Source: Flavobacterium chilense
GTDB lineage: Bacteria; Bacteroidota; Bacteroidia; Flavobacteriales; Flavobacteriaceae
Assembly (NCBI RefSeq): GCF_001602525.1
Contig: NZ_LSYT01000001.1
Span: 930,001-994,000 of the forward strand
Reading direction: 5' to 3'
DNA: 64,000 nucleotides
The position numbers were made by a program, and so were the translations under genes. A model generated the notes under the pieces. The model had not been told where the DNA came from. It saw nothing but the letters and a program-made list of their open reading frames with translations, and did no database searches. Below are positions 7,732-17,828 of the stretch, piece after piece (positions within the stretch are counted from its first letter, which is position 1; the number at the start of each line of letters is the position of its first letter).

Positions 7732-8808
7732 TTAAAAAGCTTCCCCGATACGGAAATAAAGTCCCCAATCGCCTTTTCCTACAGCGGCATCCAGACCTAC
7801 ATTAAATTTTTCGGTTTTAAATGCCCTGTAGCGAAAACCGGCTCCTGCTCCGGGATATAATTTCCAGTTGAAACTTTCTGTATCAGATCCGTAAATTGTA
7901 GCGATTCCGGCAAATCCAACCAATCCCATTCTTTTATTGAAATTGTATCGATATTCAGCCTGTAAATCCATTAATCCGTCACCACGGTATTTGCCTTCAG
8001 AATATCCTCTTATATCTTCGTTTCCAATAGTTACCTGCTGTTCGAAAGCAATATTTCCTAATCCGAATTTACCCGAAAAACGGGCAGCCAGAACATCAGT
8101 TCCGTTTCGCATTGGAAAATATTTATTGAATTCTGAAAGTATTTTATTGGCATTGACATCGTTTCCAAACCATTCCGGATAACTCAGCCATCGCAATTTT
8201 ATCTTATCGCCCTTGGTCGGATAATAAACAGCGTCGCGTGTATCATACATCGTAATCAGCTGCAAACCATTAGTATGAGTTACAGACGATGGCTGAACAT
8301 CATCTTCATATTTTGTATTATAATGAGCATAAGCATAACCAAGTCCTGCATACAAGCTTTTTATTACTTTACGCTGAAGGCTAAAATTAACCATTGTGGT
8401 TTTGGTTCCGTAATTGTAAAAATCCGGTGTATCAATATCGTCTACAAAATACTGGGCGTTCTGATTGCCAGTTGCTACAAAAAATTGTGCACGCCAGTGG
8501 TCTTCTTTAAAATACCATTTATTGAATGAAGCTATAAAATAAGATTTATTGGTTGTATAAACTCCTGAAATACCAGATAAGGATTTAGGTGAAATCGTAT
8601 CGGCTTTGTTTAATTTGTACATCATCATGGGAATGGCACCAAACATAAAGTCGAGTGTTCTGTTGTAATTGATATACGGCATCACATTAAAATCAATACT
8701 TTTTGTATGCCCTTTTGATGTTGCAATACTATCTGTTGGCTTTTTTTGTGACCATGTTTGGCAATACCATAAACATAATAGTATCGAAAGTAAAAGTATT
8801 TTCTTCAT
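7732..8808 (-). CDS. BamA/TamA-family outer-membrane barrel protein, no POTRA
   Basis: Started at the ATG at 8808 (MKKILLLSILLCLW..), which gives a proper signal peptide ending ..QTWSQ; the frame continues 14 codons upstream without one. The 358-residue product is barrel throughout, with alternating aromatic strands, RGYSEGKYRG (a VRGF/Y-like strap motif of Omp85 barrels) near residue 250 and a C-terminal strand ending in aromatic F. The length leaves no room for POTRA domains, so it matches the short bacterial surface antigen group of unknown cargo. Confidence 0.75.
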   Translation of the reverse strand: MKKILLLSILLCLWYCQTWSQKKPTDSIATSKGHTKSIDFNVMPYINYNRTLDFMFGAIPMMMYKLNKADTISPKSLSGISGVYTTNKSYFIASFNKWYFKEDHWRAQFFVATGNQNAQYFVDDIDTPDFYNYGTKTTMVNFSLQRKVIKSLYAGLGYAYAHYNTKYEDDVQPSSVTHTNGLQLITMYDTRDAVYYPTKGDKIKLRWLSYPEWFGNDVNANKILSEFNKYFPMRNGTDVLAARFSGKFGLGNIAFEQQVTIGNEDIRGYSEGKYRGDGLMDLQAEYRYNFNKRMGLVGFAGIATIYGSDTESFNWKLYPGAGAGFRYRAFKTEKFNVGLDAAVGKGDWGLYFRIGEAF

Positions 8809-8936
8809 CGTTATGTTTTTAATATATAACAAAACTAATACTTCACTCAAAAACAGCCTTTTAATTTACCTTGTCATACGTTGCATATTATAAAATGAAA
8901 CCATCTTTATTCTTTTTATGTGGTTTAGAAAATAAA

Positions 8937-8959
8937 AATCGCCGCAAATTGCGGCGATT
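8937..8959 (-). terminator. Terminator of the P-type ATPase gene
   Basis: AATCGCCGCAA (8937-8947) and TTGCGGCGATT (8949-8959) form an 11-base perfect inverted repeat just past the ATPase stop (8962). On the minus strand it is followed by a T-rich run (TTTTTATTTTC). Confidence 0.85.
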
Positions 8960-8961
8960 AG

Positions 8962-10962
8962 TTAAAATTTCATTTTCTGAATCCTTACGGCATTTAGTAT
9001 AGCCAATAATGCAACTCCAACATCGGCAAAAACAGCTTCCCACATGGTGGCAAGTCCGCCGGCGCCCAGGATTAATACAAAAGCTTTTACCACAAAGGCT
9101 AAGGTGATATTTTGCCAGACAATTTTTTTGGTTTGTTTTCCTATATTGATTGCCATTGCAATTTTACTTGGCTTATCATCCTGAATCACAACATCGGCGG
9201 TTTCAATGGTGGCATCGCTTCCTAAACCTCCCATTGCAATACCAACGGTACTTAAGGCAATTACCGGAGCATCATTTACACCATCTCCAACAAAAGCTAC
9301 GGTTTCGTTTTTAGCTTTAATTTCGTTTAGTTTATTGACTTTGTCTTCCGGCAATAAATCGCCGTAAGAGTTTGGTATTCCTAATTTATCAGCAACAAAT
9401 TGTACTACATTGGCTTTATCACCGCTCAACATGGTTACTTTTACGCCTAATGCTTTTAGTTTGCTTACAGCTTCCTGCGCATCGGCTTTGATTTCATCAG
9501 CAATGGTTAAATACCCTGCGAATTTGTTATCGTAAGCAATCGCAATTGTGGTATATACAACCGCATTTGGATCAACATTGTAATTGATATTGAATTTATC
9601 CAGTAATTTGAAATTCCCTACATGCAGCTCTTTTCCGTTGATTTCGGCTTTTAAACCATGCCCTGAAATTTCTTCTACATTTTTTAGTTCAACTGATGCA
9701 TCAATTTGCCCCACATGATTGTGAATTGCTGTAGCTACAGGATGTGTACTCTGACTTTCTAAAACATTTACCAGTTTCAGAATCTCTTCTTTATCAAAAC
9801 CTTCCTGAATAATGACTTCCTGTACTTTAAAAACACCTTCGGTCATAGTTCCGGTTTTATCCATAACCACATTCTGAATGGTAGAAATACTGTCCAAAAA
9901 GTTACTTCCTTTAAACAAAATTCCGTTTTTACTCGCCGCTCCAATTCCGCCAAAATATCCTAACGGAATACTAATAACTAAAGCGCACGGACATGAAATT
10001 ACCAGAAAAACCAAAGCTCTGTACAGCCAATCACTAAAAACGTAGTTAGAGACAAAAAGCATTGGCAACAAACAAATGGCAATTGCAAGATACACTACAA
10101 TTGGGGTGTAAATCTTGGCAAATTTGCGAATAAACAGTTCGGCTGGAGCTTTTTTTGTTGTCGCATTTTGTACCATTTCCAAGATCTTAGAAAGCTTACT
10201 GTCTTTATATGCCGTTGTTACTTTTACTAATGCAATAGTGTTGCCATTGATCATTCCGGCTAAAACAGTTTCTCCTTTTACTTTGGTATCTGGCTTGCTT
10301 TCTCCGGTAAGAGCCGCAGTATTAAACGAAGCCGTATCTGATAGTAATTCGCCATCCAAACCTAGTTTTTCTCCTGCTTTTAGCTGAATTGTCGATCCTA
10401 TCGCAACATCAGCCGCTTTGACTTTTGTGGCAACATTATTTTCTACCACATTTACCTCATCAGGTCGCTGATCGAGTAAACTTTTGATATTTGATTTTGC
10501 ACGGCTTACCGCCAATCCCTGAAAGTTTTCTCCAATGGTATAAAACAACATTACGGCAACACCTTCGGGATATTCTCCTATGGCAAATGCACCAATTGTG
10601 GCAATACACATCAGGAAAAATTCGGAGAAAACATCCCCTTTTATAATGCTTTCATAAGCTTCTTTTAAAACCGGAAGTCCAACTGGCAAATAAGCTATAA
10701 CATACCAGGCAATTCTAACATAGCCTGAAAACCAGTTTTGCGGAAAATAGTGGTCCAAACCAATCCCAATAAGTAACAAAACAAAGGAAATTATGGCTGG
10801 TAAAAACATTTTAAACAAACCTCCATCAGCATTATGTTCGTGGTCGTGACCGTGATCATGTCCATCATTATCATTATGCACCGGCTCATCGTGTGAACAG
10901 CAGCAGCTGGCTTGTTTGGGTTTATTTTTTATAATTTTTTCTTCTTTATGTAAATGTTCCAT
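8962..10962 (-). CDS. P1B-type heavy-metal ATPase (Zn/Cd/Pb type)
   Basis: A 666-residue inner-membrane pump. The N-terminus carries a CCCSHDE Cys cluster and a His-rich run (GHDHGHDHEHN) in place of a classical metal-binding domain. Core motifs are present: SCPCALVIS (ion site), the phosphorylated Asp in DKTGTMTEG, an HP motif in STHPVATAI, GDGVNDAP, and near the end a Lys in AFVVKAF and an Asp in FADVGVALL, as in ZntA/CadA proteins. It exports divalent Zn/Cd/Pb from cytoplasm to periplasm, where the RND system encoded upstream on the same strand could carry them out. Own terminator at 8937. Confidence 0.92.
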   Translation of the reverse strand: MEHLHKEEKIIKNKPKQASCCCSHDEPVHNDNDGHDHGHDHEHNADGGLFKMFLPAIISFVLLLIGIGLDHYFPQNWFSGYVRIAWYVIAYLPVGLPVLKEAYESIIKGDVFSEFFLMCIATIGAFAIGEYPEGVAVMLFYTIGENFQGLAVSRAKSNIKSLLDQRPDEVNVVENNVATKVKAADVAIGSTIQLKAGEKLGLDGELLSDTASFNTAALTGESKPDTKVKGETVLAGMINGNTIALVKVTTAYKDSKLSKILEMVQNATTKKAPAELFIRKFAKIYTPIVVYLAIAICLLPMLFVSNYVFSDWLYRALVFLVISCPCALVISIPLGYFGGIGAASKNGILFKGSNFLDSISTIQNVVMDKTGTMTEGVFKVQEVIIQEGFDKEEILKLVNVLESQSTHPVATAIHNHVGQIDASVELKNVEEISGHGLKAEINGKELHVGNFKLLDKFNINYNVDPNAVVYTTIAIAYDNKFAGYLTIADEIKADAQEAVSKLKALGVKVTMLSGDKANVVQFVADKLGIPNSYGDLLPEDKVNKLNEIKAKNETVAFVGDGVNDAPVIALSTVGIAMGGLGSDATIETADVVIQDDKPSKIAMAINIGKQTKKIVWQNITLAFVVKAFVLILGAGGLATMWEAVFADVGVALLAILNAVRIQKMKF

Positions 10963-10989
10963 AGATGGATAATTTCAAGTTTTTAATGG

Positions 10990-11235
10990 CTTGTTTCAGG
11001 CTTGTTTTGTTTCAAATTTTAAATCCCTAAAAACAGTTCCTAAAGTTACATCTTTTGAGACAATTGTTTTCAAAGTATGTATATTTTAATCTTGCAAAGT
11101 TTTAGTATTCTTTGTTTCAGGTTTGTTTTGTTTCAGGCTTCAGGTTATTGAACTGGCGAACTTTGCGTAAATCTTAGCACTTCTTACGGTTAAACCAACC
11201 CGAAACCCGAAACCTGAAACTTGAAACTTGAAACA
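10990..11235. repeat. Intergenic word repeats between ATPase and adaptor genes
   Basis: This 290-base gap contains repeated GTTTCAGG/GTTTTGTTTC words (near 10995-11015 and 11115-11145) and their complements CCTGAAAC and TTGAAAC in tandem (11205-11235), so the two ends can pair as an imperfect long hairpin. ACTTTGCG.. words typical of this genome's intergenic regions also occur. No coding frame is supported. Confidence 0.55.
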
Positions 11236-11252
11236 AACCTTAAAACAAAATC

Positions 11253-12476
11253 TTAATGTCCGTGTTCTCCTCCGCCTTTCATTGCTGAAAGCAGATAGAA
11301 AGCTCCTTTTGTTACTATTTTTGCTTTTTCAGGAACACGGTCTACAAATTTCACCTCTGTAAAGCCTAAATCTGTGGTTCCGGGAACTACTTCAATCGCT
11401 TTAAAATGAGTTTCTTTTTCATGAGGAGTTCCGGATTCCGGTTTCTTTTCTTCATGTGCTTCTTCTTCCATAAAAACAAAATACTTGTCTGCATTTCGAA
11501 CCACAGCATCTTTTGGTAGTGCCGGAACAGTGGCATTGGTAATATTGATGTTTGCCGAAACATACATACCCGGAATCAATCCTTTGGCATCAGCCGATTC
11601 AATTTTAGCATGAACAGCAACCGTTTTACTTTCGTTCGAAAATGATTTATTAATTCCGAAGATCTTTCCTTTTATCGATTTATTGGACTGATTTGTTAAA
11701 ACAAAATCGATTACCTGCCCTACCGAAATAGAACCCAAATCTTTCTCATATACATTTAAATCCAGATGCATCTGGCTGTTATCAACTACTTCAAACAATA
11801 CTACCCCGGTTTGTGCATAGGCTCCTTTTGCAATGCTTATTTTACCTACATAACCGCTGATTGGTGCCACAATGGGAACTAACGAAGTACTGCCTTTTGT
11901 ATTGATATGCAAAGCATCTAATTTGTTTTTTGCTGCCTGTGCCCTTGCTCTTTCTGCTGCTAATTTTGATTTTACTTCCTGAAAAACTTTCCTCGGATTT
12001 ACATTTTCGTCACTCAAGGTCTTCTGACGATTGTATTCTAATTGCAAATATTCGATATTGGCAGTAGCCGAATGATAATCTTCCTGCATTTCGATCACTT
12101 CCAGATTCTGAATCGTTGCCAGCACTTTTCCTTTGTTGACAAAAATACCTTCCAGAACAAAAATATCCTTTACCGTTCCTCCTATCAAAGTCGAAACTTC
12201 GGCAGAGTTTTGTGGCGGCACTGTGGTATATCCGTTTGCTTTTATGACTTTGTTCAAGTTTCTGTTTTCTACAAATCCTGTTTCGATCCCAACTGTTTTA
12301 TATTGTGATTCGTTTAAAGCCACTTCTGTTTGTGATTTTTCTTCTTCCTGTGGTTCTTCTGTTTTCTTTTCATTGCAGGAAATTAATATTCCGCTGTAGG
12401 CTAGAAGCAATAAGCAATAACCTAATCTTCTTTGCGATAAAATCTTTGCGAACTTTGCGGTTAAATTTATTTTCAT
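11253..12476 (-). CDS. HlyD-type periplasmic adaptor of a heavy-metal RND pump (CzcB/CusB-like)
   Basis: A 407-residue adaptor. Lipobox ..GILISC anchors it at about Cys34. Barrel-sandwich, hairpin and beta-barrel regions follow (about 60-330); VAPISGYVGKISIAKG is the lipoyl-half signature. A His-rich segment (HEEKKPESG..HEKETH) near 345 and the C-terminal GGGEHGH could bind metal. It links the inner-membrane pump encoded by 13881-17009 to the TolC-like channel, 2 bases away, so it forms an operon with it. The first ~20 codons (KFAKILSQRRLG) read through a CTTTGCG-type repeat word, so the true start could lie slightly downstream. Confidence 0.9.
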   Translation of the reverse strand: MKINLTAKFAKILSQRRLGYCLLLLAYSGILISCNEKKTEEPQEEEKSQTEVALNESQYKTVGIETGFVENRNLNKVIKANGYTTVPPQNSAEVSTLIGGTVKDIFVLEGIFVNKGKVLATIQNLEVIEMQEDYHSATANIEYLQLEYNRQKTLSDENVNPRKVFQEVKSKLAAERARAQAAKNKLDALHINTKGSTSLVPIVAPISGYVGKISIAKGAYAQTGVVLFEVVDNSQMHLDLNVYEKDLGSISVGQVIDFVLTNQSNKSIKGKIFGINKSFSNESKTVAVHAKIESADAKGLIPGMYVSANINITNATVPALPKDAVVRNADKYFVFMEEEAHEEKKPESGTPHEKETHFKAIEVVPGTTDLGFTEVKFVDRVPEKAKIVTKGAFYLLSAMKGGGEHGH

Positions 12477-12478
12477 TT

Positions 12479-13720
12479 TTAATTGTTTTTGATGGTTGGA
12501 AATTGAAGCTCGATGGCACTCTGGTTAAAATTATGGGTCGCCTCTGTATATTGTTTTTTAATATCGATTGCCTGATTTAAAAAACTGATGTACGCCCAAT
12601 AACTCATATCGCCATTGGCATACCCTTTTTGTGCCGTTGTAATGATCTGATCGGCGTACTGAAGCCCTTCTTTCTGATAATAATCCAATGCCTTTTTTTG
12701 CTTTTCGAAGTTATTCTGCAATTCCTGCTTTTGCAGATTCAGTGTTAATTTATTTTTGTCTAAAGCCAATTGCGATTGCGAAATACTAATAGAAGCTGCC
12801 TGTGCTTTTGCGGTATTCACGCCTCCAAATAACGGAATCTGTAATCCGGCGGTAAAGCCCTGAAACAATGATTCAGTATTGATGGTTTGGGCAAAATATC
12901 CCAGTCCCAGTTTAGGAGTTCGCATTGCTTTGTAAGTCCTGGCTTCTTTTTGATATACTGATATTTGCTGCTGATAAAAATCGGTCATCAAGCCTTCTGC
13001 TTTCGAACTTCCTTCTTCTTTCAGCATTGTATATTGTAAAGAGGTTTGATCATCAGGCACAATATTTTCATCTGTCTGAACAAAAAACTGGAGTTGCTTT
13101 TGGTAAATCGCCAAATCGTATTCTAATTGGGCTTTTTGGGTTTCAATCTCTTTTACTTTCGCTTTAGCGCTGATTACTTCAATGTTTCCGCTTTCTCCAG
13201 TCTGAAAACGTAATTCTGCATTCTTCAGGAATTTGGTATAGATGTCATTGAGTTCTGAATTTAATTTCTGAATCGAAACACCATACAAATACTGATAATA
13301 CGCCAGTGTTACCGCTTTTTCGATTTCATAAGACGATAATGCTTTTCGTTTTTCGGCTAGTTTTACGAGTTCTTCCTGCAGCTGACGATTGGCTTTTGTG
13401 ATATTTCCTATTGGAAAAAACTGCTGTATCGAAACGTTATGATCAAAATCAACACTATTAAATTGTCCGCCCTGATATTGTACCTGAAGCGGTTCCGGCT
13501 GAAAAGCAGTCTTTTTCAAAACTGTTTGTCGTTCTATTTCTTTATCCGCAATTTTTAAATCAATGTTGCTTGATTTGGCAAGCTCGATTGCCTTTTCTAA
13601 TGTAATTTTTTGCTGTGCAAATGTTGTTTTGCATGCCAGTAGAAACGCTATTAGCCACAAAGTTCGCGAAAGACTTTTCGCAAAACTTTTTTGGATTATA
13701 TGATATGATATGTTTTTCAT
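12479..13720 (-). CDS. TolC-family outer-membrane efflux channel (CzcC-like)
   Basis: A 413-residue protein with a signal peptide ending ..TTFAQ and two outer-membrane efflux repeats of long helices and short strands (about 25-215 and 225-410), e.g. ITLEKAIELAKSSNIDLKIA at the N-terminus. It forms the exit duct for the RND pump. The stop is 2 bases from the adaptor start. As with the adaptor, the N-terminus (KSFAKSLSRTLWL) overlaps a genome-wide intergenic word. Confidence 0.9.
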   Translation of the reverse strand: MKNISYHIIQKSFAKSLSRTLWLIAFLLACKTTFAQQKITLEKAIELAKSSNIDLKIADKEIERQTVLKKTAFQPEPLQVQYQGGQFNSVDFDHNVSIQQFFPIGNITKANRQLQEELVKLAEKRKALSSYEIEKAVTLAYYQYLYGVSIQKLNSELNDIYTKFLKNAELRFQTGESGNIEVISAKAKVKEIETQKAQLEYDLAIYQKQLQFFVQTDENIVPDDQTSLQYTMLKEEGSSKAEGLMTDFYQQQISVYQKEARTYKAMRTPKLGLGYFAQTINTESLFQGFTAGLQIPLFGGVNTAKAQAASISISQSQLALDKNKLTLNLQKQELQNNFEKQKKALDYYQKEGLQYADQIITTAQKGYANGDMSYWAYISFLNQAIDIKKQYTEATHNFNQSAIELQFPTIKNN

Positions 13721-13754
13721 TTTTTAATTTTTAATCTTATTGTCTTATTTTTTA

Positions 13755-13854
13755 TTTCACGCAGATTTTAAAAAGATTTAAACAGATAGGTGCAGATGAT
13801 TATTGGTACATTTTTTAAATAAAATCTGTTTTAATCAGCAATATCTGCGTGAAA
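13755..13854. repeat. 100-base inverted repeat between pump and channel genes
   Basis: TTTCACGCAGAT (13755-13766) pairs perfectly with ATCTGCGTGAAA (13843-13854), and AAACAGAT/ATCTGTTTT pair inside it. It lies between the RND pump stop (13881) and the channel start (13720), where it may attenuate or process the transcript. The same words occur elsewhere in Flavobacterium-type intergenic DNA (general impression, not searched). Confidence 0.65.
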
Positions 13855-13880
13855 AAAATTATTTTAATCTCTCCAAAACT

Positions 13881-16800
13881 TTATGATCTTACTTCTTTGC
13901 GGTTAAATTTACTTTCCAGCAATAAATACAAAATCGGTAAAACGATTAGCGTTAATAATGTTGCAGAAAATAAACCTCCAATAACTACAGTTGCTAAAGG
14001 TTTTTGTACCTCTGCTCCTCCGCTGGTTGATAATGCCATTGGCATAAATCCTAAGGAGGCTACGGCAGCGGTCATTAAAACAGGACGTAATCTGGTTTTG
14101 GTTCCGATTAAAACTCGTTGCAGCGGATCTAAAATTCCTTCAGCTTTAAGCTGATTGAAATACGAAATCAGAACAATTCCGTTTAAGACCGCGATTCCGA
14201 ATAAGGCAATAAAACCAATTCCTGCCGAAATACTAAACGGCATTCCGCGTAACCAAAGTGCAAAAACACCTCCAATAGCTGATAACGGAATGGCAGTAAA
14301 AATTAATCCTGCCTGTTTGAAACTTTTGAAAGTAAAATACAACAGTACTAATATTAATCCCAGAGCAATTGGCAATGCAACCGAAAGTCGCTTGGTGGCT
14401 TCGATTAAATTCTCAAACTGACCGCCATAGGTGACATAATATCCCGCAGGAAGTTTAAAATTTTTATCCAGCTTTTGCTGAATCTCCTCTACTACACTTT
14501 TAATATCACGGCCGCGAACGTTTAATCCAACCGTGATTCGGCGTTTTCCGTCTTCGCGGATTACCTGTACCGGACCTTGCTCATAATCAACAGTTGCCAC
14601 TTGCGAAAGCGGTACCTGCTGACCGTTTGGCAACGGAATAAACAGATTGCTCACATCCGTAATATCAGCACGATTGTCTTCGTTCATCCTAACCACAACA
14701 TCAAACCTTTTACTTTCGTCATAAATTTTTCCGGCACTTTCTCCGGCAAATGATGAGCGGATAATCTGGTTGATGTCTGAAATGTTCAATCCGTATAAGG
14801 CAATTTTATTATAATCGTATTTAATGGTAATTTGCGGTAATCCTGTTACTTTATCGGCTTTTAAATCCCCAATCCCGTCAATGCTTTTAATCTTTGAGAT
14901 TAACTCAGTGGCTTTAGCATCCAGAATTTCCAAATCATCTCCAAAAATTTTGATCGCGATGTCGCTTCGGCTTCCGGTCATTAACTCGTTAAAACGCATT
15001 TGTATAGGCTGCGAAATCTCGATATTGGCTCCCGGAATTATTTCCATCTCTTCTTTCATGGCATTTGCCAGTTCTTCCCAGTTACGGTATTTTTTAGACC
15101 ATTCTTTTTTGTCTTTCAATACAATAATCAAATCACCGCTTTCAATAGGCATTGGATCTGTTGGGATTTCCCCGCTTCCAATTTTGGTGACTATGGTTTT
15201 GATTTCCGGAAACTTTGCTTTTAAAATCTGCTCGTATTTTGTCGTTGTTTCTACCATCTGCGTAAGCGAGCTTCCAGTCATAATAGTCGCATTTATAGCC
15301 AAATCGCCTTCTTCGATGGTTGGAATAAATTCACCTCCCATATTCTGAAAAACAATTAATCCCAAGGCAAACAACCCAAGTGATATTCCCAGAACGATCT
15401 TTTTAAATTGTAATGCTTTATTCAAAAGCGGTGTATATAAATTCTCGAACCAAAGCATCATTCTGTCACTGAAATTTGCTTTATGTTCTGTTTTCTTTGA
15501 AAGAAACAAAGCACTCATCATCGGAACATACGTCAGCGAAAGTATAAAAGCACCAATTACAGCAAATCCAACGGTCATTGCCATTGGTTTGAACATTTTT
15601 CCTTCGGTTCCGATTAAGGCTAAAATTGGGAGATAAACGATCAGGATAATGATTTCTCCAAAAGCGGCACTATTTCTGATTTTTGATGCCGAGTTATAGA
15701 CTTCAACATCCATTTCGCCTTGCGACAATTCTTTTTTGTTTTTGAGTTTCTGCAAATGATGCATCGTAGCTTCTACGATAATAACGGCTCCATCTACAAT
15801 GATTCCAAAATCGATTGCTCCTAGGCTCATTAAATTTCCGCTTACGCCAAAGGCATTCATCAAAATAATAGCAAACAGCATCGCTAACGGAATTACCGAA
15901 GCAACGATCAATCCTGCGCGAAGATTGCCCAGAAATAAGATCAGTACAAAAATGACGATTAAAGCGCCTTCGAGTAAGTTTTTTGTAACGGTTCCGATAG
16001 CGTTATCAACCAGTTTTCCTCTGTCGATAAAGGCTTCGGCAACTACACCTTCCGGCAGGCTTTTGTTAATCTGAACCATTCTTTCTTTAACACGATCAAC
16101 GACTGCGCTGGAATTTTCGCCTTTGAGCATCAATACCATTCCGGAAACGATTTCTCCTTTTCCGTCTTTGGTTGAAGCTCCGTAACGTAAAGCAACGCCT
16201 TCGCGGACTTCGGCAACATCACGGACTAAAACGGGAGAACCGTTTCGGTTTTTAACCACGACATTTCCGAGATCTTTTGTACCTTTTGCCATTCCGACAC
16301 CACGAATAAAATAAGCATACTGATCTTTTTCAATATAAGCACCTCCGGTATTTTGGTTGTTTTTTTCGAGGGCATCAAAAATTTCGGTAATCGTTACGCC
16401 CAGACTGTTCAAGGTATTAGGATTAACGGCAATTTCGTATTGTTTTAACTTTCCGCCCCAGGTACTGACATCTGCAACGCCTTTAACGCCCTGCAATTGC
16501 GGAATAATGATCCAATCCTGAATGGTTCTTAGTTTAACTGCGTCGTATTTGTTTTCGTAGCCTTTTTTGGCATACACATCATATTGGTAAATTTCTCCCA
16601 ATCCGGTTGAAATAGGCGCTAATTCGGGCGAACCAGCGTAGGCAGGAATATTTTCTTCGGCTTGTTTTAAGCGTTGAAAGATCTGTTCTCTGGCCCAGTA
16701 AATATCGACATCGTCTTCAAAAACAACGGTGACTACAGATAATCCAAAACGGGAAATACTGCGAAGTTCGATCACATCCGGAACTGTTTTTACAGCTTGT

Positions 16801-17009
16801 TCCAGCGGATAGGTTATTAATTGTTCGACTTCCTGACTGGCCAAAGTAGGCGCTGTTGTGATAATCTGCACCTGATTATTGGTGATATCCGGCAAAGCGT
16901 CTAATGGTAATTTTTTAAGCGAATAGCTTCCCCAGGCTATTAAAACAAGGGTAAGTAATAGTATAACGAACTTATTCTTTATACTAAACTGTATAATTTT
17001 ATCTAACAT
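13881..17009 (-). CDS. Heavy-metal efflux RND pump (CzcA/CusA family)
   Basis: A 1042-residue inner-membrane RND transporter of normal length: TM1 near residues 12-30, large periplasmic loops at about 40-340 and 560-860, and the HME signature in TM4, DFGIIVDGAVIIVE, with the two Asp and one Glu of the proton relay. It uses the proton gradient to drive Zn/Co/Cd or Cu/Ag from the periplasm through adaptor and channel. The DFG..VDGA pattern resembles the divalent-cation (Czc) group, and the Zn-type ATPase nearby agrees, but specificity is inferred. First gene of the pump-channel-adaptor series. Confidence 0.93.
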   Translation of the reverse strand: MLDKIIQFSIKNKFVILLLTLVLIAWGSYSLKKLPLDALPDITNNQVQIITTAPTLASQEVEQLITYPLEQAVKTVPDVIELRSISRFGLSVVTVVFEDDVDIYWAREQIFQRLKQAEENIPAYAGSPELAPISTGLGEIYQYDVYAKKGYENKYDAVKLRTIQDWIIIPQLQGVKGVADVSTWGGKLKQYEIAVNPNTLNSLGVTITEIFDALEKNNQNTGGAYIEKDQYAYFIRGVGMAKGTKDLGNVVVKNRNGSPVLVRDVAEVREGVALRYGASTKDGKGEIVSGMVLMLKGENSSAVVDRVKERMVQINKSLPEGVVAEAFIDRGKLVDNAIGTVTKNLLEGALIVIFVLILFLGNLRAGLIVASVIPLAMLFAIILMNAFGVSGNLMSLGAIDFGIIVDGAVIIVEATMHHLQKLKNKKELSQGEMDVEVYNSASKIRNSAAFGEIIILIVYLPILALIGTEGKMFKPMAMTVGFAVIGAFILSLTYVPMMSALFLSKKTEHKANFSDRMMLWFENLYTPLLNKALQFKKIVLGISLGLFALGLIVFQNMGGEFIPTIEEGDLAINATIMTGSSLTQMVETTTKYEQILKAKFPEIKTIVTKIGSGEIPTDPMPIESGDLIIVLKDKKEWSKKYRNWEELANAMKEEMEIIPGANIEISQPIQMRFNELMTGSRSDIAIKIFGDDLEILDAKATELISKIKSIDGIGDLKADKVTGLPQITIKYDYNKIALYGLNISDINQIIRSSFAGESAGKIYDESKRFDVVVRMNEDNRADITDVSNLFIPLPNGQQVPLSQVATVDYEQGPVQVIREDGKRRITVGLNVRGRDIKSVVEEIQQKLDKNFKLPAGYYVTYGGQFENLIEATKRLSVALPIALGLILVLLYFTFKSFKQAGLIFTAIPLSAIGGVFALWLRGMPFSISAGIGFIALFGIAVLNGIVLISYFNQLKAEGILDPLQRVLIGTKTRLRPVLMTAAVASLGFMPMALSTSGGAEVQKPLATVVIGGLFSATLLTLIVLPILYLLLESKFNRKEVRS

Positions 17010-17188
17010 TTTTAAGGTATAATGACGTGAGAAACTTAGACAAGATTTTGTCTGTTACTTCTGTGGAGAGTCCACAACGTTTCCAGTGATTGCTGATGGA
17101 AAATTTTAGATATACAGCATTTTTAAAATCAAAAGCCGTTAATTTTCAATCTAAGATCTAAAATCAATAATCTCCCGGACAGGTGTCA

Positions 17189-17512
17189 TTATGCTATTTG
17201 AGGGGGCTGCCAGATACTTCCGTAGAAATTGGAAGCTAAAACAGAATTATAATTGGGTAATGGAACTGAAATAATAGAACAGGTTACAGGAAAATCAAAA
17301 ACTACAGAGGTCTGATAACTTAAAACCTGTGCACCACAACAATTACAGGTGCAAAATGGTGAACATAAATCGTTTTGTTTATCATGAGTATGATTCGCTT
17401 CTGAAGAGAACTGAGCCGTTTTATGTGCAACACTATTTACTTCCATATCTGCACAGGGCATATTTGAAAGTGCCATCAAATAAATTGATAATAGTATTGT
17501 TATCCATTTCAT
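17189..17512 (-). CDS. DUF6660 small exported Cys-rich protein
   Basis: Started at ATG 17512 (MKWITILLSIYLMALS), which gives a clean signal peptide; the longer frame adds 30 charged residues. The 107-residue product has a signal ending around ..MPCADM, a His-containing segment NHTHDKQ and a Cys cluster CSPFCTCNCCG, then a short tail. This is the DUF6660 family, often next to metal-efflux genes in Bacteroidota. A periplasmic metal sensor or sponge role is plausible but unproved. It is the most upstream minus-strand gene of the efflux block. Confidence 0.8.
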   Translation of the reverse strand: MKWITILLSIYLMALSNMPCADMEVNSVAHKTAQFSSEANHTHDKQNDLCSPFCTCNCCGAQVLSYQTSVVFDFPVTCSIISVPLPNYNSVLASNFYGSIWQPPQIA

Positions 17513-17828
17513 AAGCACAAAAATAATATTTATTCTTTTACAAAAAGTAAATATTTTATGATGTTTATTTTTAAAAATCAAGAACATTTTAACAGAACAC
17601 ACTGATTATCTTCATCTTATAAGTATAGTTTCTTAAAAAATATTATAACTGTTAATTTTTTTTAATTAACTTTAACAATAATTAACACATATTTCAAAAC
17701 TTTTACCCTTAAAACCATATAAACTATACTCCTGTAAAACAAAAAGATAAGCCGACATAGTCCCCCTATTCATTAGTACACATTATTATTTACGCAGTTT
17801 TATTAATTAATTTTAAAAACACTCATCA
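17513..17828. other. Divergent intergenic region, no gene seen
   Basis: About 316 very AT-rich bases separate the minus-strand metal block from the plus-strand barrel genes. It must hold the promoters for both directions. I see no ORF, no clean hairpin and no recognisable operator palindrome. Confidence 0.5.
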
